Shown here piece by piece: positions 51,601 through 61,000 of a DNA stretch of 64,000 nt. The number at the start of each line of letters is the position of its first letter. The first letter of the stretch is position 1. The stretch comes from Absidia repens (Eukaryota > Mucoromycota > Mucoromycetes > Mucorales > Cunninghamellaceae): positions 1,231,255-1,295,254 of the forward strand of contig MCGE01000011.1 of NCBI GenBank assembly GCA_002105175.1. Reading direction: 5' to 3'. The position numbers and the translations under genes were made by a program. The notes beneath the pieces were generated by a model. The model worked only from the letters and a program-made list of their open reading frames with translations, was not told the origin of the DNA and searched no databases.

Positions 51601-51797
51601 CTAATTTGTTTAGTACTTACCATGACGCAGGTTCGCTTGCTGTTGTTTCCACCGTTTTTTGTACATAATGATATCAAAAACTGTCATTCCTTCATAAGTT
51701 GTTAGGGGTTGAATAACATCATCCTGTGTCATATCCATCAATCTAAGCAAATCTTCCTCGATAATCAATTGATTGCGGCCATACTGATGATAGGGAC
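47663..51797 (-). pseudogene. Fanzor (eukaryotic TnpB/IS605 OrfB homologue) nuclease, 5'-truncated and frameshifted
   Basis: Minus-strand exons: 51621-51797 (GPYHQYGRNQLIIEEDLLRL), 50629-51550, 48930-50556, about 48694-48838, 48144-48579 and 47663-48071. RuvC-I reads LNVWGVDPGMNSIYVAS; the middle RuvC part reads VPIVVFGDAKFGRN. The zinc ribbon is CSKCGHRKL with ACRRCNTVW, followed by RuvC-III QRDTNASRNL. An N-terminal Cys/His cluster (RPCPVCLEHRSFETATTHSR) precedes a Gln-rich stretch. This order is that of Fanzor proteins, RNA-guided DNA nucleases related to bacterial TnpB. Breaks: no start codon before the first exon, one lost base in an A-run near 50855, and one lost base in a GATGATGCCGCC minisatellite near 48756. 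The last intron appears to use a GC donor (48143). Catalytic RuvC-I and -III Asp are present. Confidence 0.85.
48701..48836 (-). repeat. In-frame 18-bp minisatellite in a Fanzor exon
   Basis: Six to seven units of about 18 bp, read on the minus strand as GCCCAAGATGATGATGCC or GCCCACGCTGATGATGCC, coding (AQDDDA) and (AHADDA). One unit lacks a C (near 48756), which shifts the frame. Two unit types lie in separate blocks, a sign of recent local expansion. Confidence 0.75.
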
Positions 51798-51831
51798 CTG
51801 GAGGTATTGGTGTTTGTTAAAAACAAAACGC

Positions 51832-52270
51832 TGTTGCGGCTTAAATTTGTGATTTTAGTCCAACGGATTGTTCCTTGGGCGGAATTTTGAAATGACTTGT
51901 TCCTGAATCGGACAAAAATAGAATTGAGAGTAGTGAGCACCAGAACTTTTGTAGATAAAGTCCAACTGTAGAGAAAGTTTATAAAAAATAAACTTGAAAG
52001 AGTAAAATAAAATAAAAAAGAAAAGTATTGACCTTTGTTGGTTCAATAAAAATAAGTGTATAACACACAGTAAAAATAAAAAGAGGACTTGTAGTCACAA
52101 AAAATAAAAGAAAGTTTCTATATAGACGATAGAAACAAAATAAAAATAAGACAGTGGTTTGGTGGTTAAAAAACCTTTGTACTGAATTTTATAAAAAAGA
52201 TTGAGTAAATATATAGAAGATAAGAACTAAAGAAAAAATAAAATTGTTGCGGGGGAAGTGGAGGTATTTA
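51832..52270 (-). repeat. 3' LTR (copy A)
   Basis: Shares most of its sequence with 58421-58960. Its upstream U3 part (52271-52430) differs from that of copy B. Its outer end lies 34 bp from a Fanzor exon acceptor. Confidence 0.75.
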
Positions 52271-52303
52271 TACTAAAAAATAAAGTGGCGGCGAGTGCCG
52301 AAC

Positions 52304-52420
52304 GTGAGAAAAAAATAAAAACGTGAGAAAAAAATATAAAAATAAAAATGTGATAAAAATAAAAATGTGATAAAATATAAAAATGTGATAAAAAAGAAAA
52401 AGGTGATAAAAAAAAGAGAA
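52304..52420. repeat. Tandem A-rich repeats upstream of LTR TATA box
   Basis: About six copies of a 17-20 bp unit resembling AATGTGATAAAAATAAA or AACGTGAGAAAAAAATAAA. They sit where LTR B instead carries GACGCTAAGCGT-type repeats. Confidence 0.7.
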
Positions 52421-52439
52421 AAAAAGGAAGGGGGAAAAC

Positions 52440-52921
52440 TTAATCCTGCATGTCCCAGCCAAGCGCGTCACTAGCATCAAAAATGTCATTTAGTAGGTCG
52501 CTCATTGATGGCGCCTCCACATCCTTGGGCCCAGAAGAAGTTGGACCACCAGCTTCAGGATTCAACCATTCGTCTTGAAGCTTCAATTCTTGCCAGATGG
52601 TGCTAGTGGCTGACAACATATCCTTTTTCTTTAAAATCCCTTTCACAAGGGTTGACAAATTGGAGAGTATTCCGTGACTGGTGGTCGTGGAGAAAAAGTA
52701 CGGTGTGCCAATTTGATTATGTTGGGAGTTATTTGCAATTTGAGTATATCCTTCTTTTTCCATTTGGCACTTCGCTCTTGAAACCTTGCTTCATCATAAT
52801 CGTCCAATGCTTGTAATGCCATGATACTTGAATGGGCCATCTCTTCCAGGGGCGCCAGGGGCGTCTGGCATGACAAAACCGACAAGTCTTCAATTGATTT
52901 GATTTTTGAATATTGGTTCAT
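52440..52921 (-). pseudogene. ORF pair between RNase H and 3' LTR, possible pol C-terminal remnant
   Basis: Two overlapping frames, 52643-52921 (MNQYSKIKSIEDLSVLSCQT) and 52440-52763 (ending SDALGWDMQD), join near 52750 by a one-base shift after RSAKWKKK. The stop lies just before the LTR-associated tandem repeats, where the end of pol is expected. The charged helix ALQALDDYDEARFQERSAKW is reminiscent of the post-core part of Ty3 integrases, but HHCC and DDE signatures are absent, so the assignment is weak. Confidence 0.35.
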
Positions 52922-53014
52922 GGTAGGAGTGATAAGAAAAGTAATGATAAAAAAATTAATGATAAAAAAAAAAGGATTATATATAGTTTTTTCTTTTCTT
53001 TTTTTTTTTTTTTT

Positions 53015-53095
53015 TTTTTGTGGTTAATTGTTCAGATCCTTCAATAGTCTCATTCATGCTACCTTCCAATAGATCCCTTGTTACAATGAACCCAA
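53015..53095 (+). repeat. Fragment of the dispersed repeat inside the retroelement
   Basis: Contains CTTCAATAGTCTCATTCATGCT and AATAGATCCCTTGTTACAATGAACCC-like sequence, split here for brevity. It matches the middle of repeat copies 1 and 2 (near 6040-6110 and 21060-21125). It follows a T-run at 52998-53019 and interrupts the RNase H reading frame end. Confidence 0.55.
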
Positions 53096-54795
53096 ATTGA
53101 TGATCGACCAGTATCCTAGACCGGATAGGAAATCAGCGGCTTCCTGTTTTCGTCCATTTCGATACTTGATTTCAAAGTCATATTCAGCCAAGTATTGGAT
53201 CCATCTTGCTACAATGCCAGATACTTTGGGTGATTGTACCAACCATCGTAAAGGTGAGTGGTCTGATATGACAGTGAATTTTTTTGCCAAGTAAATAACG
53301 CCTGAATAGTTGCAGGCTCCATACTAGGGCGAGACATTCCAATTTAGTAGCACCGTAGTTTTGTTGTCAATGGAAGATTCAGTTGATTTATATTTTTACA
53401 AATATACCCCAATCAGCCAATAGAGCAAGATATTGTATAAGTCATCTTTTTACAAACACCCCATTTCCCCTCCTCCCCGTTCATACGAGTATTCACAAAT
53501 ACAACATGTCTACTGTGAGTATTTCTCTTCCACAACACAACGCTACTATACCTACAAAGCAATATAATACATACTCTACAAAAACAAGTCAACACATACC
53601 CTACAAACAACACAACATATATCCTACAAACAACACAACATATACCCTACAACAACACAACATATACCCTACAATATATAACAACACATATCCCTCAAAG
53701 AATAGTATATTTAAAACGAAAACAACACACGTATTCCACAAAAACAGCGTACACAAATATTTTTTCAAATGTGATTTTCTTATTGCAGTGACATGATAAA
53801 ATAGACGGTAATAGTAAAATAAGAGACAATATACTGTAAACATATAGAGATGAAGAAGATACTAACATTGCCTTCAACAAAACAGTACACTCATACTATT
53901 CTCTTATAGCACAACCTCCCCTGCTTCATACTGAAATGCTGCTGCGTCCGAGGTGATAATGGCATATCTTTGCTTCTGTTGGAGGAAGCTCCCCCAGAAG
54001 CTATTTAGTAGTAGTTTTTTTTTTTTTTGTAAAGTATGTAGAACGTAGTATGTAGTATCTCTTCTTTACTTTGTAGTATAGTTGGTATTCGTTGTATTTT
54101 ATTATTATTATTATTATTATTATTTGTATGTAGTATTGATAGTATCATTATTATTACGTTTGAATAAAAGAAGCCCTGTTTGTTGACCCAATTATATGAA
54201 TGTATGGAAGCTATAGTATTGTTGTCAAGGAGTGTGTATTTCAAATGAGTCATCGTATCAGTCCATATATACCCTTGTATCGTCCAATAAGTGATCACCA
54301 TAAACCCGTTTATACCCTTGTATCGTCCAATAAGTGATCAACTTAGACCTGTAAATACTCATCTATCGTCCAATAGCATTTTCTATTATGAGAAAAATAT
54401 AGACGATGATCAATCAATATTTTATTGATATTATTGATTGAATTATTGATAAAAATGATAAAAATGATAGATTTATAACAAGTCAAACAATTTTCAATCA
54501 ATTTAATCAATATTTTTTTCCGCTGTGAAATCACAGGGTGTTCTTTGCCATCGTCGTCTAGCTGCGATAAGATGGTACCAATTCCTTTTTGGGAGGCGTC
54601 GCACACAATAATAAAAGGTTTCGAAAAATCAGCACGTCGAAGTATAGGTGCTTGTGTTAATTTTTGTTTCAAAAGGTTAAAGGCATCTGTTGCTTTTTGG
54701 TTCCAGGTAATATTTTTTGTCGTCTTGGTTTGTTCATGTAAAGGTCTTGCAATAGCAGCGAAGTTTTTTATGAATCTCCGATAGTAAGAGGCCAA
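53081..54795 (-). pseudogene. Ty3/gypsy RNase H, split by an insertion
   Basis: The first part (about 54500-54795) reads ASYYRRFIKNFAAIARPLHE and PFIIVCDASQKGIGTILSQL. The second part (53081-53370) reads NYGATKLECLALVWSLQLFR, then KKFTVISDHSPLRWLVQSP and AEYDFEIKYRNGRKQEAADF, with a one-base shift in an A-run near 53282. The DAS and SDH motifs are RNase H active-site regions. About 1.1 kb of unrelated AT-rich DNA (53380-54520) separates them. Confidence 0.8.
53380..54520. other. AT-rich insertion within RNase H
   Basis: Has a block of ACAACACAACATATACCCTA-type tandem repeats (53600-53700) and an ATT microsatellite (about 54099-54124). It also has a 29-bp direct repeat, ATACCCTTGTATCGTCCAAT... 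at about 54268 and 54312, with a degenerate third copy near 54355. An open frame at 53383-53796 mirrors the tandem repeat and is not gene-like. Confidence 0.6.
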
Positions 54796-54817
54796 TGCAA
54801 TAAAGCCCCTGATTTGT

Positions 54818-55558
54818 TTAAGGGTTTTTGGTGGAGGGAATTCCCTGAATTTTTTTTATTTTTTCTTCATCCGTCTTTATTCCATTTTTTGTTATCACGT
54901 AGCCCAAAAATTTCAATTCGTCTTTGAAGAATACGCACTTGTCGATGTTGAATAATAATCCTCCTTGTCGTGCACATATGAATACTTGTCGTAGATCCTG
55001 TATGTGTTGTATATAGGTTTTGGAGTGGATGTTTAGGTCGTCAATGTAAGCAACAAGGCACTTGTTTAGTAATGGACCAAAGCATAGGTCTATTAGGCGT
55101 TGAAAGGTAGCAGGACTATTTACTAACCCCATAGGCAGCATTTCGTATTGATAGGTTCCAAACTTTGTCACGAATCCAGTCAATTCTTTGGTTTCTTGTT
55201 TCAATGGTACTTGGTGGAAACCGGAACGTAGGTCTAGCGCTGTGAATATTCTTGAACTGCCTAGTTCATCAATCAAGTCGTCAATTTTTGGCAAAGGGTA
55301 AGCGTCAACTTTGGTTAAAGCGTTTAGTTTGCGATAGTCAACAACCATTCGGTAATCACCATTCTTCTTCTTGACTAATATTATAGGTGCGGTATACGGT
55401 GTGCTTGCTGGTTTGATGATTCCCAGGTCACATAATCGGTCCAACTCTTGCTTCAAGTATTCTTGCTCCACGGGTGCCATTCGGTATGGTCTATGTCGGA
55501 TAGGTGGTGCATTTTCTTTCAGGATAATTTCATGTTCCAGTAGTGTGGTCTTGCCCAT
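54818..55558 (-). CDS. Ty3/gypsy reverse transcriptase domain
   Basis: Intact open frame with LEHEIILKENAPPIRHRPYR, TPYTAPIILVKKKNGDYRMV, IFTALDLRSGFHQVPLKQE, the F(G)xxLPMGL-like YEMLPMGLVNSPATFQRL and the catalytic box LVAYIDDLNIHS. DELKFLGYVITKNGIKTDEE is the connection motif. Signature order and YIDD are those of Ty3/gypsy elements. The frame is separated from RNase H by a frameshift near 54810. Confidence 0.9.
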   Translation of the reverse strand: MGKTTLLEHEIILKENAPPIRHRPYRMAPVEQEYLKQELDRLCDLGIIKPASTPYTAPIILVKKKNGDYRMVVDYRKLNALTKVDAYPLPKIDDLIDELGSSRIFTALDLRSGFHQVPLKQETKELTGFVTKFGTYQYEMLPMGLVNSPATFQRLIDLCFGPLLNKCLVAYIDDLNIHSKTYIQHIQDLRQVFICARQGGLLFNIDKCVFFKDELKFLGYVITKNGIKTDEEKIKKIQGIPSTKNP

Positions 55559-56669
55559 TCTGTCATTGTGCCAGTCAAATACATCTTGGAATTCTGTAAG
55601 TAGATGTAAAAGGACTTGCGTATATCAGGCGGTACATCTCCTAACTGTAGTTTTTCTTCCTTTGTAGGGTCCAATTCTTGTAATGGTTGTATGGCGTCGT
55701 CGTCTTTTATCTCCATCTGTGCTAATTCGTATCCTGTGGATTGTTCGTCGTCTTCTTCTATTTCAAACTTTGTCATTCGATGCGCAATGATAGTGTTGGT
55801 GGGTAACTTTTGTCGTTGTCCGTTATGTTGATATCTATGAACTGATCGTCTTGCAAATATTTTTCGTAGGTAACATCTGGTTGCATGTGGATAATAGTTG
55901 GTAGAGCATTATCATTGGGTGTACTCAAGTCAACGGTGCACATGGTGTATGGTGGAAGGGTGAATCCATTTTCTTTGGTACTGATGGTTACTTCGGTGTC
56001 CGATACATGGTCTATTCGGAAAGCGTAGTCTTGGTCTTCAGCAGGTGTGATTTGACACAATTCTTGATCTTCATCGTCTTTGTCATCGTGTTCCCATTCT
56101 TCTTCTTCTGTTTCTTCATCGGTGATTTCATCTTCATCACTTGTATCTTGATCGTCCATTATTGGTGTTGGTTTGACAGGGATTGGTTGACTTGGTGGTG
56201 GATTCTCTTCTTCATAGATAACGTGGGATGCTTTCAAGGTAACCGGCTTTGATGATGCTTTGATGTATGTGATAGGAATAATCATCTTCTTGTGTTTATA
56301 GGTTACAGTTAGTGTTCCCATTTTGATGTTGATAATGGCTTGTGCATGATTCAACCAATCGATTCCTAGGATTAGGTGAGATGGACATTGTGGCAGTACT
56401 TCCATGTTAGTGGGTATACTAATGCCTTCAGTTATTTTGATAGGGACATCAAGGACTATTCCAAGGGTAGGTTGTCTGGTTCCATTACCAAGGGTGAATA
56501 CATTGGTAGATGGGGTATCGATTTCCATTCCCAGCATCTTCATCATGGTTCTTGACATACATGATTTGGCGGCACCACAATCTATCAAGGCTTTGATTTT
56601 TCTGTCACCAATATATACTTCAGCATATGCGGCAGTTGTCACCACTTCGCCTTCTTCCATGGCGTTCAA
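55519..56669 (-). CDS. Ty3/gypsy retropepsin and linker
   Basis: AEVYIGDRKIKALIDCGAAK with SCMSRTMMKMLG fits a retropepsin: the active-site triad D-S/T-G reads D-C-G. HLILGIDWLNHAQAIINIK is the flap-distal ILG motif. A Glu/Asp-rich linker follows (DEDEITDEETEEEEWEHDDK), leading towards the reverse transcriptase. A one-base shift near 55773 separates the last 85 residues (TKFEIEEDDEQSTG...) from the main frame. Confidence 0.8.
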
Positions 56670-57153
56670 TGTTATAGGCGGCTTTCTTCTTTTGGGTCGA
56701 CAGACATCACGTAGCTGTTTCTTTAGGTATGGTGATGCTTCGAGTAGATCTCCAACTTCAATATCGGCTTTACGGGTAAGGACATCTTCAGCGATACTAT
56801 ATTTAATAGCGGGATGTGTAGGTACTGATCTTTGTTTCTTTTCAACCGTTTCTTGTATAGGAATGTTTTGTGTTGGTGGTTGTGTGATGAGGATGGTGTG
56901 TCTTCCAATCCATTGGTTCTTCTTTTCTTTGCTGATTTTGGATCATGTAGGACATCAGGTGGTCTGTCTTTTCTGGTAGCAACGTAAAATCATGTCTTCT
57001 TCTTCTTCTAATAAAAGGTTAGTATTTTTATTTTTATACTTGTTTTGGATATCCATGGTGGTTAGGTTATGGGTTTGTTGTTGAGTATTGTTTTTGTTAT
57101 CTTTATGTGGTTGGTTATGTGTGGATTTGTTAGGCGGGTTTTCCAACTGACCA

Positions 57154-58251
57154 TCAACTGCAGTTGCCCGTGCTAGTTTTTTGACTGTTGATTTTGTTGA
57201 GTGGGTTGTTGTGTTTGATTTGTTGGTATTGTGGATTGTATTGATACTGTTGATTGTTGTATGGGCGTCGGTTATTGTAATTGGGACGGCGGTTTTGATT
57301 CATGGGTGGTGATGGATGATAACCATTGTAGTCACCGTAGTTAGGATCAAAGACTGGGTCTTGATTTTGGTTATTGTAGTTGCGTTGACCATTATTGTGA
57401 TGATACGAGTTTTGATTATAATGGGGCATTGTATTGTCGGGGTTGATGACGTGGGTTATTGTATCGAGGGTTGGATGGTTGGTTGTATGTCCCATTTTGA
57501 TTTTTTGAGAAGTTATTGAATTCTTCTTTGATGATACTTCTGATGGATTTTTTGATATCTTTCATGTCCAGTGGGTTTGTTGAAGTGATAGCGTTCAAAC
57601 TGGGTGAGTTTGTAGCGGTTTGATAGGGACATTTGAATGGTATCTGCGGGATGAGCAATACGTCGTGGGTGGAAGGGATTGTCAGCCATTGTAACCTGTT
57701 GAGGGTTATGTGCAGTCCAATAACCTTCGGCGGCTTTGAGCCATGCGTCAATGTCTTTACAGCCAAGTGATATGCAATGTTGTTGTATGATAGGATGTAC
57801 TCCTGCACGGAATCGGCTTTGATCATTGATTCGGAATCAATTTCGGCAAGTTCAGCAGCTTCAAACAGTCTTGCGTAGAATGTTCTGGATGTTCGTCAAT
57901 ACCTTGTACCATGTTGTTGAAGGCATACTCATATGTTTGTATGAGTTCAGGGGTGATATATTGATCCATTAATTTTTTCATGACTTCGGAGTATGAAAGT
58001 GGGTCTTTTGTTTTTTTTAGCAATTTGTTTACAAAAGTCCTAGCAGCGTGGTACAATTGTGTCTTGAGTATAATCAGCTTGCGATCTTCATCATTGATGT
58101 TTGAGAGTGCAAAGTAGTTATCCAGTGTTTGTTTAAAATTTCTGAAGTCTTCTCCTTCGAATCCAGAAAAGGGCATTAGCTTCATTTTCGGTTGGTAGAT
58201 AGGTCCGTTTGCCAACACAGTTTGTTCGTTCATCTTGTTTTTGGTTTCCAA
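57154..58251 (-). pseudogene. Gag-like ORF, frameshifted
   Basis: Starts METKNKMNEQTVLANGPIYQ and has a capsid-like segment (KLMPFSGFEGEDFRNFKQTL, DPLSYSEVMKKLMDQYITPE). The frame breaks near 57885 (one T missing in EHF-YARLFEAAELAE) and again near 57700. The 3' part is Asn/Gln/Tyr/Pro-rich (RRPYNNQQYQYNPQYQ). No CCHC zinc knuckle seen. Confidence 0.7.
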
Positions 58252-58420
58252 TTTGTATTTTTGAAAGTTTTGATAAATATTTCGGAGGTAGGGTTTGTAA
58301 GTGTGGACGTTGCGTCTTGAAATCTTGGCAGAGTTTACTTGAGTTTGAGGTTGTTAAAAGATTTGAGTGATGTTTCTTTGGAAATTTTGAGTAGATATCC
58401 CCTGTAGTGAGCACCAAATA

Positions 58421-58960
58421 TGTTGCGGCTAAATTTGTGATTTTAGTCCAACTGGATTGTGTTTTTGTAGGTTTTTTATGTTTTTCTGGGTTAATAGGAT
58501 GTCTTGAGTTATCCTTTAGTATAGCTTTGATCGTTTAGAGCTTTGAAAATAAATTTGTTCCTTCGGCGGAATTTGAAATATCTTGTTCCTGAATCGGACA
58601 AAAATAGATTTGATAGTAGTGAGCACCAGAACTTTTGTAGATAAAGTCCAACTGTAGAGAAAGTTTATAAAAAATAAACTTGAAAGAGTAAAATAAAATA
58701 AAAAGAAAAGTATTGACCTTTGTTGGTTCAATAAAAATAAGTGTATAACACACAGTAAAAATAAAATAAAAAAGAGGACTTGTAGTCAAAAATAAAAAAG
58801 GTTCTATGATCCAATAGAAACGGTAGATAATTTGGTGGTATAATAACCTTTGTACTAAGTTTTATTTGTTAACTGAGAAAACTGATATGAAAACTGATTC
58901 AAAAAAACTAAAGATTTCGAATTTGTGGGGGAAGGATGGGGTATTTATACTAAATTTCGA
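58421..58960 (-). repeat. 5' LTR (copy B) with adjacent primer-binding-like site
   Basis: Next to its inner end, at 58404-58416, lies GTAGTGAGCACCA (minus: TGGTGCTCACTAC), a TGG-starting primer-binding site for a tRNA ending in ACCA. The same 13 bp occur again within the LTR (58617-58629) and in LTR A (51930-51945), hinting that the LTR grew by internal duplication. Confidence 0.7.
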
Positions 58961-59110
58961 AATTAAAAAAGACGCTAAGCGTAAAAATAATAATAATAAG
59001 GATCGCTGTGCGTAAATAAGATATATAGACGGCGCTAAGCGTCAAAAAAAAAAAAAAATGCGTTGAGCGTCAAAATGGTCAGAGGTCAGGGGGTGTTCAG
59101 AGGCCGATCC
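58961..59110. repeat. GACGCTAAGCGT-type palindromic repeats in LTR B U3
   Basis: GACGCTAAGCGT (58972), GGATCGCTGTGCGT, GGCGCTAAGCGTC (59031) and GCGTTGAGCGTC (59060) are spaced by A-rich runs. They may be enhancer-like units in the element promoter; function is inferred. Confidence 0.6.
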
Positions 59111-59179
59111 TCGACATACGGCTAATTTTGGTTGTCAGGTCGTAACTGGAAATTGTTTTTTTAGGTTTTTATTTTTTAT

Positions 59180-59640
59180 AGAGTGAGCACCAGAACTTTT
59201 TAGGATAAAGTTCAACCGATTGTAGCTTCAAAGGCTTAAAGATAATAAAGGACTAATTGAAAGTCCAAGTGACGATGTATTATTTTCAAAGATGAAAATA
59301 ATAAGGTCAATAAAATAAGTAGTGACTTAGATCAAGTCAAAAAAATAAAGAGAAGCGAGATTCAGACTCAGCTGTCAAAAAGATATAATAAAAGTATTCC
59401 AAAGTGTGGAATAATAGGAAGCCAACAAGTTGGGAGTTTAAAAAACCTTTATAATAAATTTATTTAAAAAATAATAAGATGGTGATCAAAGATAATATAA
59501 ATTCCAAGATAATTTTTCTTTCTTTTTCAATTTTTTTTCTAAGGTATTTATACTAAAATTTATTTTATGCAAAACATCTGGTACTGAACGTCGGGTTATG
59601 AACGTCGGGTACTGATCAAATAAACAGCATGATGTCAATG
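59180..59640 (-). repeat. Third, diverged LTR (copy C)
   Basis: Begins GAGTGAGCACCAGAACTTTT, shares AGGATAAAGTTCAACCG-like and GGTATTTATACTAAAA segments with LTRs A and B, and has its own GAACGTCGGGTTATGAACGTC repeats near 59587. It is probably a solo LTR or the edge of another copy of the same family. Confidence 0.6.
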
Positions 59641-59738
59641 GTGGTAAAAGATATATTTTTTATTAAAAACAGATGAATGATATAGCAAGTAAAGATGAAA
59701 ACAATAAAAGAGATATAATGCAAAGAAGAGGTATACAT

Positions 59739-60320
59739 TTACAGAACGGAGGAGGAGGAGTGAGAAGGATGAAAGGCAGGTTGGAGAAGGGAATCAGGCT
59801 CGGCGAATCGGCTTTGACGTCTAATGAGGGACGACGATGACGACGGCGACGACAATGACGACTGCGACGACGACAACGAAGGAGCAGAGGAAAGGAGTGA
59901 AATGGTTGATTCCATGAGCATACGACCCGTCCAAACAAGGGATAGAATTTCCTTCATGGCTTCGGGAAACATTGTTGTATTGGTAGGGAAGAAGATGTCC
60001 TTTGTTTCTTGATACCTTGGCCACATAACCACAAGGACACGTCACCACCATCATCATGAGCTTGGACCCCATTACAATAAATCCAGTGGCATATAATTTG
60101 TTGGTCAATGTAGGGTGCCGAACTGTCATGGTGTAGAGCATATCCTTCAAGGACTTCGGTAATTTGAGCCATCCACAATTGAGTTCCTTTGTTGATGATG
60201 ACCCAGTCAGAATACCTTGTTCGCGTCCCGCTTCCATGCATCCGAGTTCAACATTTCCTTTTCCATACAATAAATCCACTTTGACGCCACGCTTGATCCT
60301 GTCACACCAATCATGTCACA
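59739..60320 (-). pseudogene. Mucorales-type multicopy gene of unknown function, broken
   Basis: The upstream part reads CDRIKRGVKVDLLYGKGNVE, then LGCMEAGREQGI, ELNCGWLKLPKSLKDMLYTM and TGFIVMGSKLMMMVVTCPCG. After GYVAK the frame shifts by one base near 60015. It then continues YQETKDIFFPTNTTMFPEAM and LSLVWTGRMLMESTISLLS to a Ser-rich end at 59739. The pattern KGNVELGCxExG...KLPKxLKDML is one I associate with dispersed genes of unknown role in Mucorales genomes. No start codon or upstream exon was found, so it is truncated. Confidence 0.5.
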
Positions 60321-60495
60321 CCACACACACACACACACACAATATACACAGAAGAATAGACATTCAAAAATGGCAAAAAAAAATATTTTTATTGAATATA
60401 TCATGAGGGTTTGGTAAATGGAATAGGGGGAAAAGGGGGGAGGCGAAGGGAAGAGCAAGTATCTAAAGCCTACACTGGATTGCTGATATCATTGT

Positions 60496-60859
60496 ATGGA
60501 AGACAATAGATGTCAGGAAGTTCTATTGGCGTTATCCAGATGCCACCACGAGGAGGTTGAACGTTTGGCATCCACAAAAGACAAGTTCCTTCAGAAAAAA
60601 ACGAGTTTCAGAGAGTACCAGCTCAAAGCATACTCGTCCGAAGATACGGTGAAGAGTGACAATGAGCAACGACAGAAACTCAAAGTGTGCATTCAAAAAA
60701 AAAAGAATAAAAAATAAAAGCCGTAAAGTCATCATGAGAAAAGACGAGTTTCAGAGAGTACCAGCTCAAAGCATAAACGCCGATTTTCAAGATGAAGTGA
60801 AGAGTGACAATGAGCAACGGCAAAAACTCAAAGTGTGCATTCAAAAAAAGCAAAGAAGG

Positions 60860-60902
<43 letters not shown>

Positions 60903-61000
60903 AGCCGTAAAGTCATCATGAGAAAAGACGAGTTTCAGAGAGTACCAGCTCAAAGCATACTCGCCGATTTTCAAAATGAGTGAAAAGTGAGAAAGAGAAA
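60496..61000 (+). repeat. Tandem triplication with internal poly(A) tracts
   Basis: ACGAGTTTCAGAGAGTACCA begins copies at 60601, 60744 and 60928. Copies contain AGCTCAAAGCAT and GAGTGACAATGAGCAACG, and then an A-run that grows from 10 to about 41 bp. Copies 2 and 3 follow CCGTAAAGTCATCATGAGAA. Copy 1 continues from an open frame at 60496 (MEDNRCQEVLLALSRCHHEE) that is not recognised. Confidence 0.75.

Larger units (their letters stand above)
51832..59000 (-). mobile_element. Degenerate Ty3/gypsy LTR retrotransposon
   Basis: LTR-like direct repeats A (51832 to about 52270) and B (58421 to about 58960) flank gag-like, retropepsin, reverse transcriptase and RNase H sequences, all on the minus strand. 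Both LTRs start (plus view) TGTTGCGGCT and share GAATCGGACAAAAATAGA, GTAGTGAGCACCAGAAC, TATTGACCTTTGTTGG and GGTATTTATACTAAA. The last is a TATAAATA promoter box when read in element direction. The right end is uncertain because U3 diverges. LTR B has about 90 bp that LTR A lacks, so the pair is not young. The gene order fits Ty3/gypsy, but no integrase core was found. Confidence 0.85.

Noticed and set aside
53383..53796. 137-codon open frame
   Set aside because: Built from a short ACAACACAACATATACCCT-type tandem repeat, so its openness is a by-product.
59821..60012. Plus-strand acidic open frame (Asp-rich)
   Set aside because: Antisense of a Ser-rich low-complexity tail of the minus-strand pseudogene.
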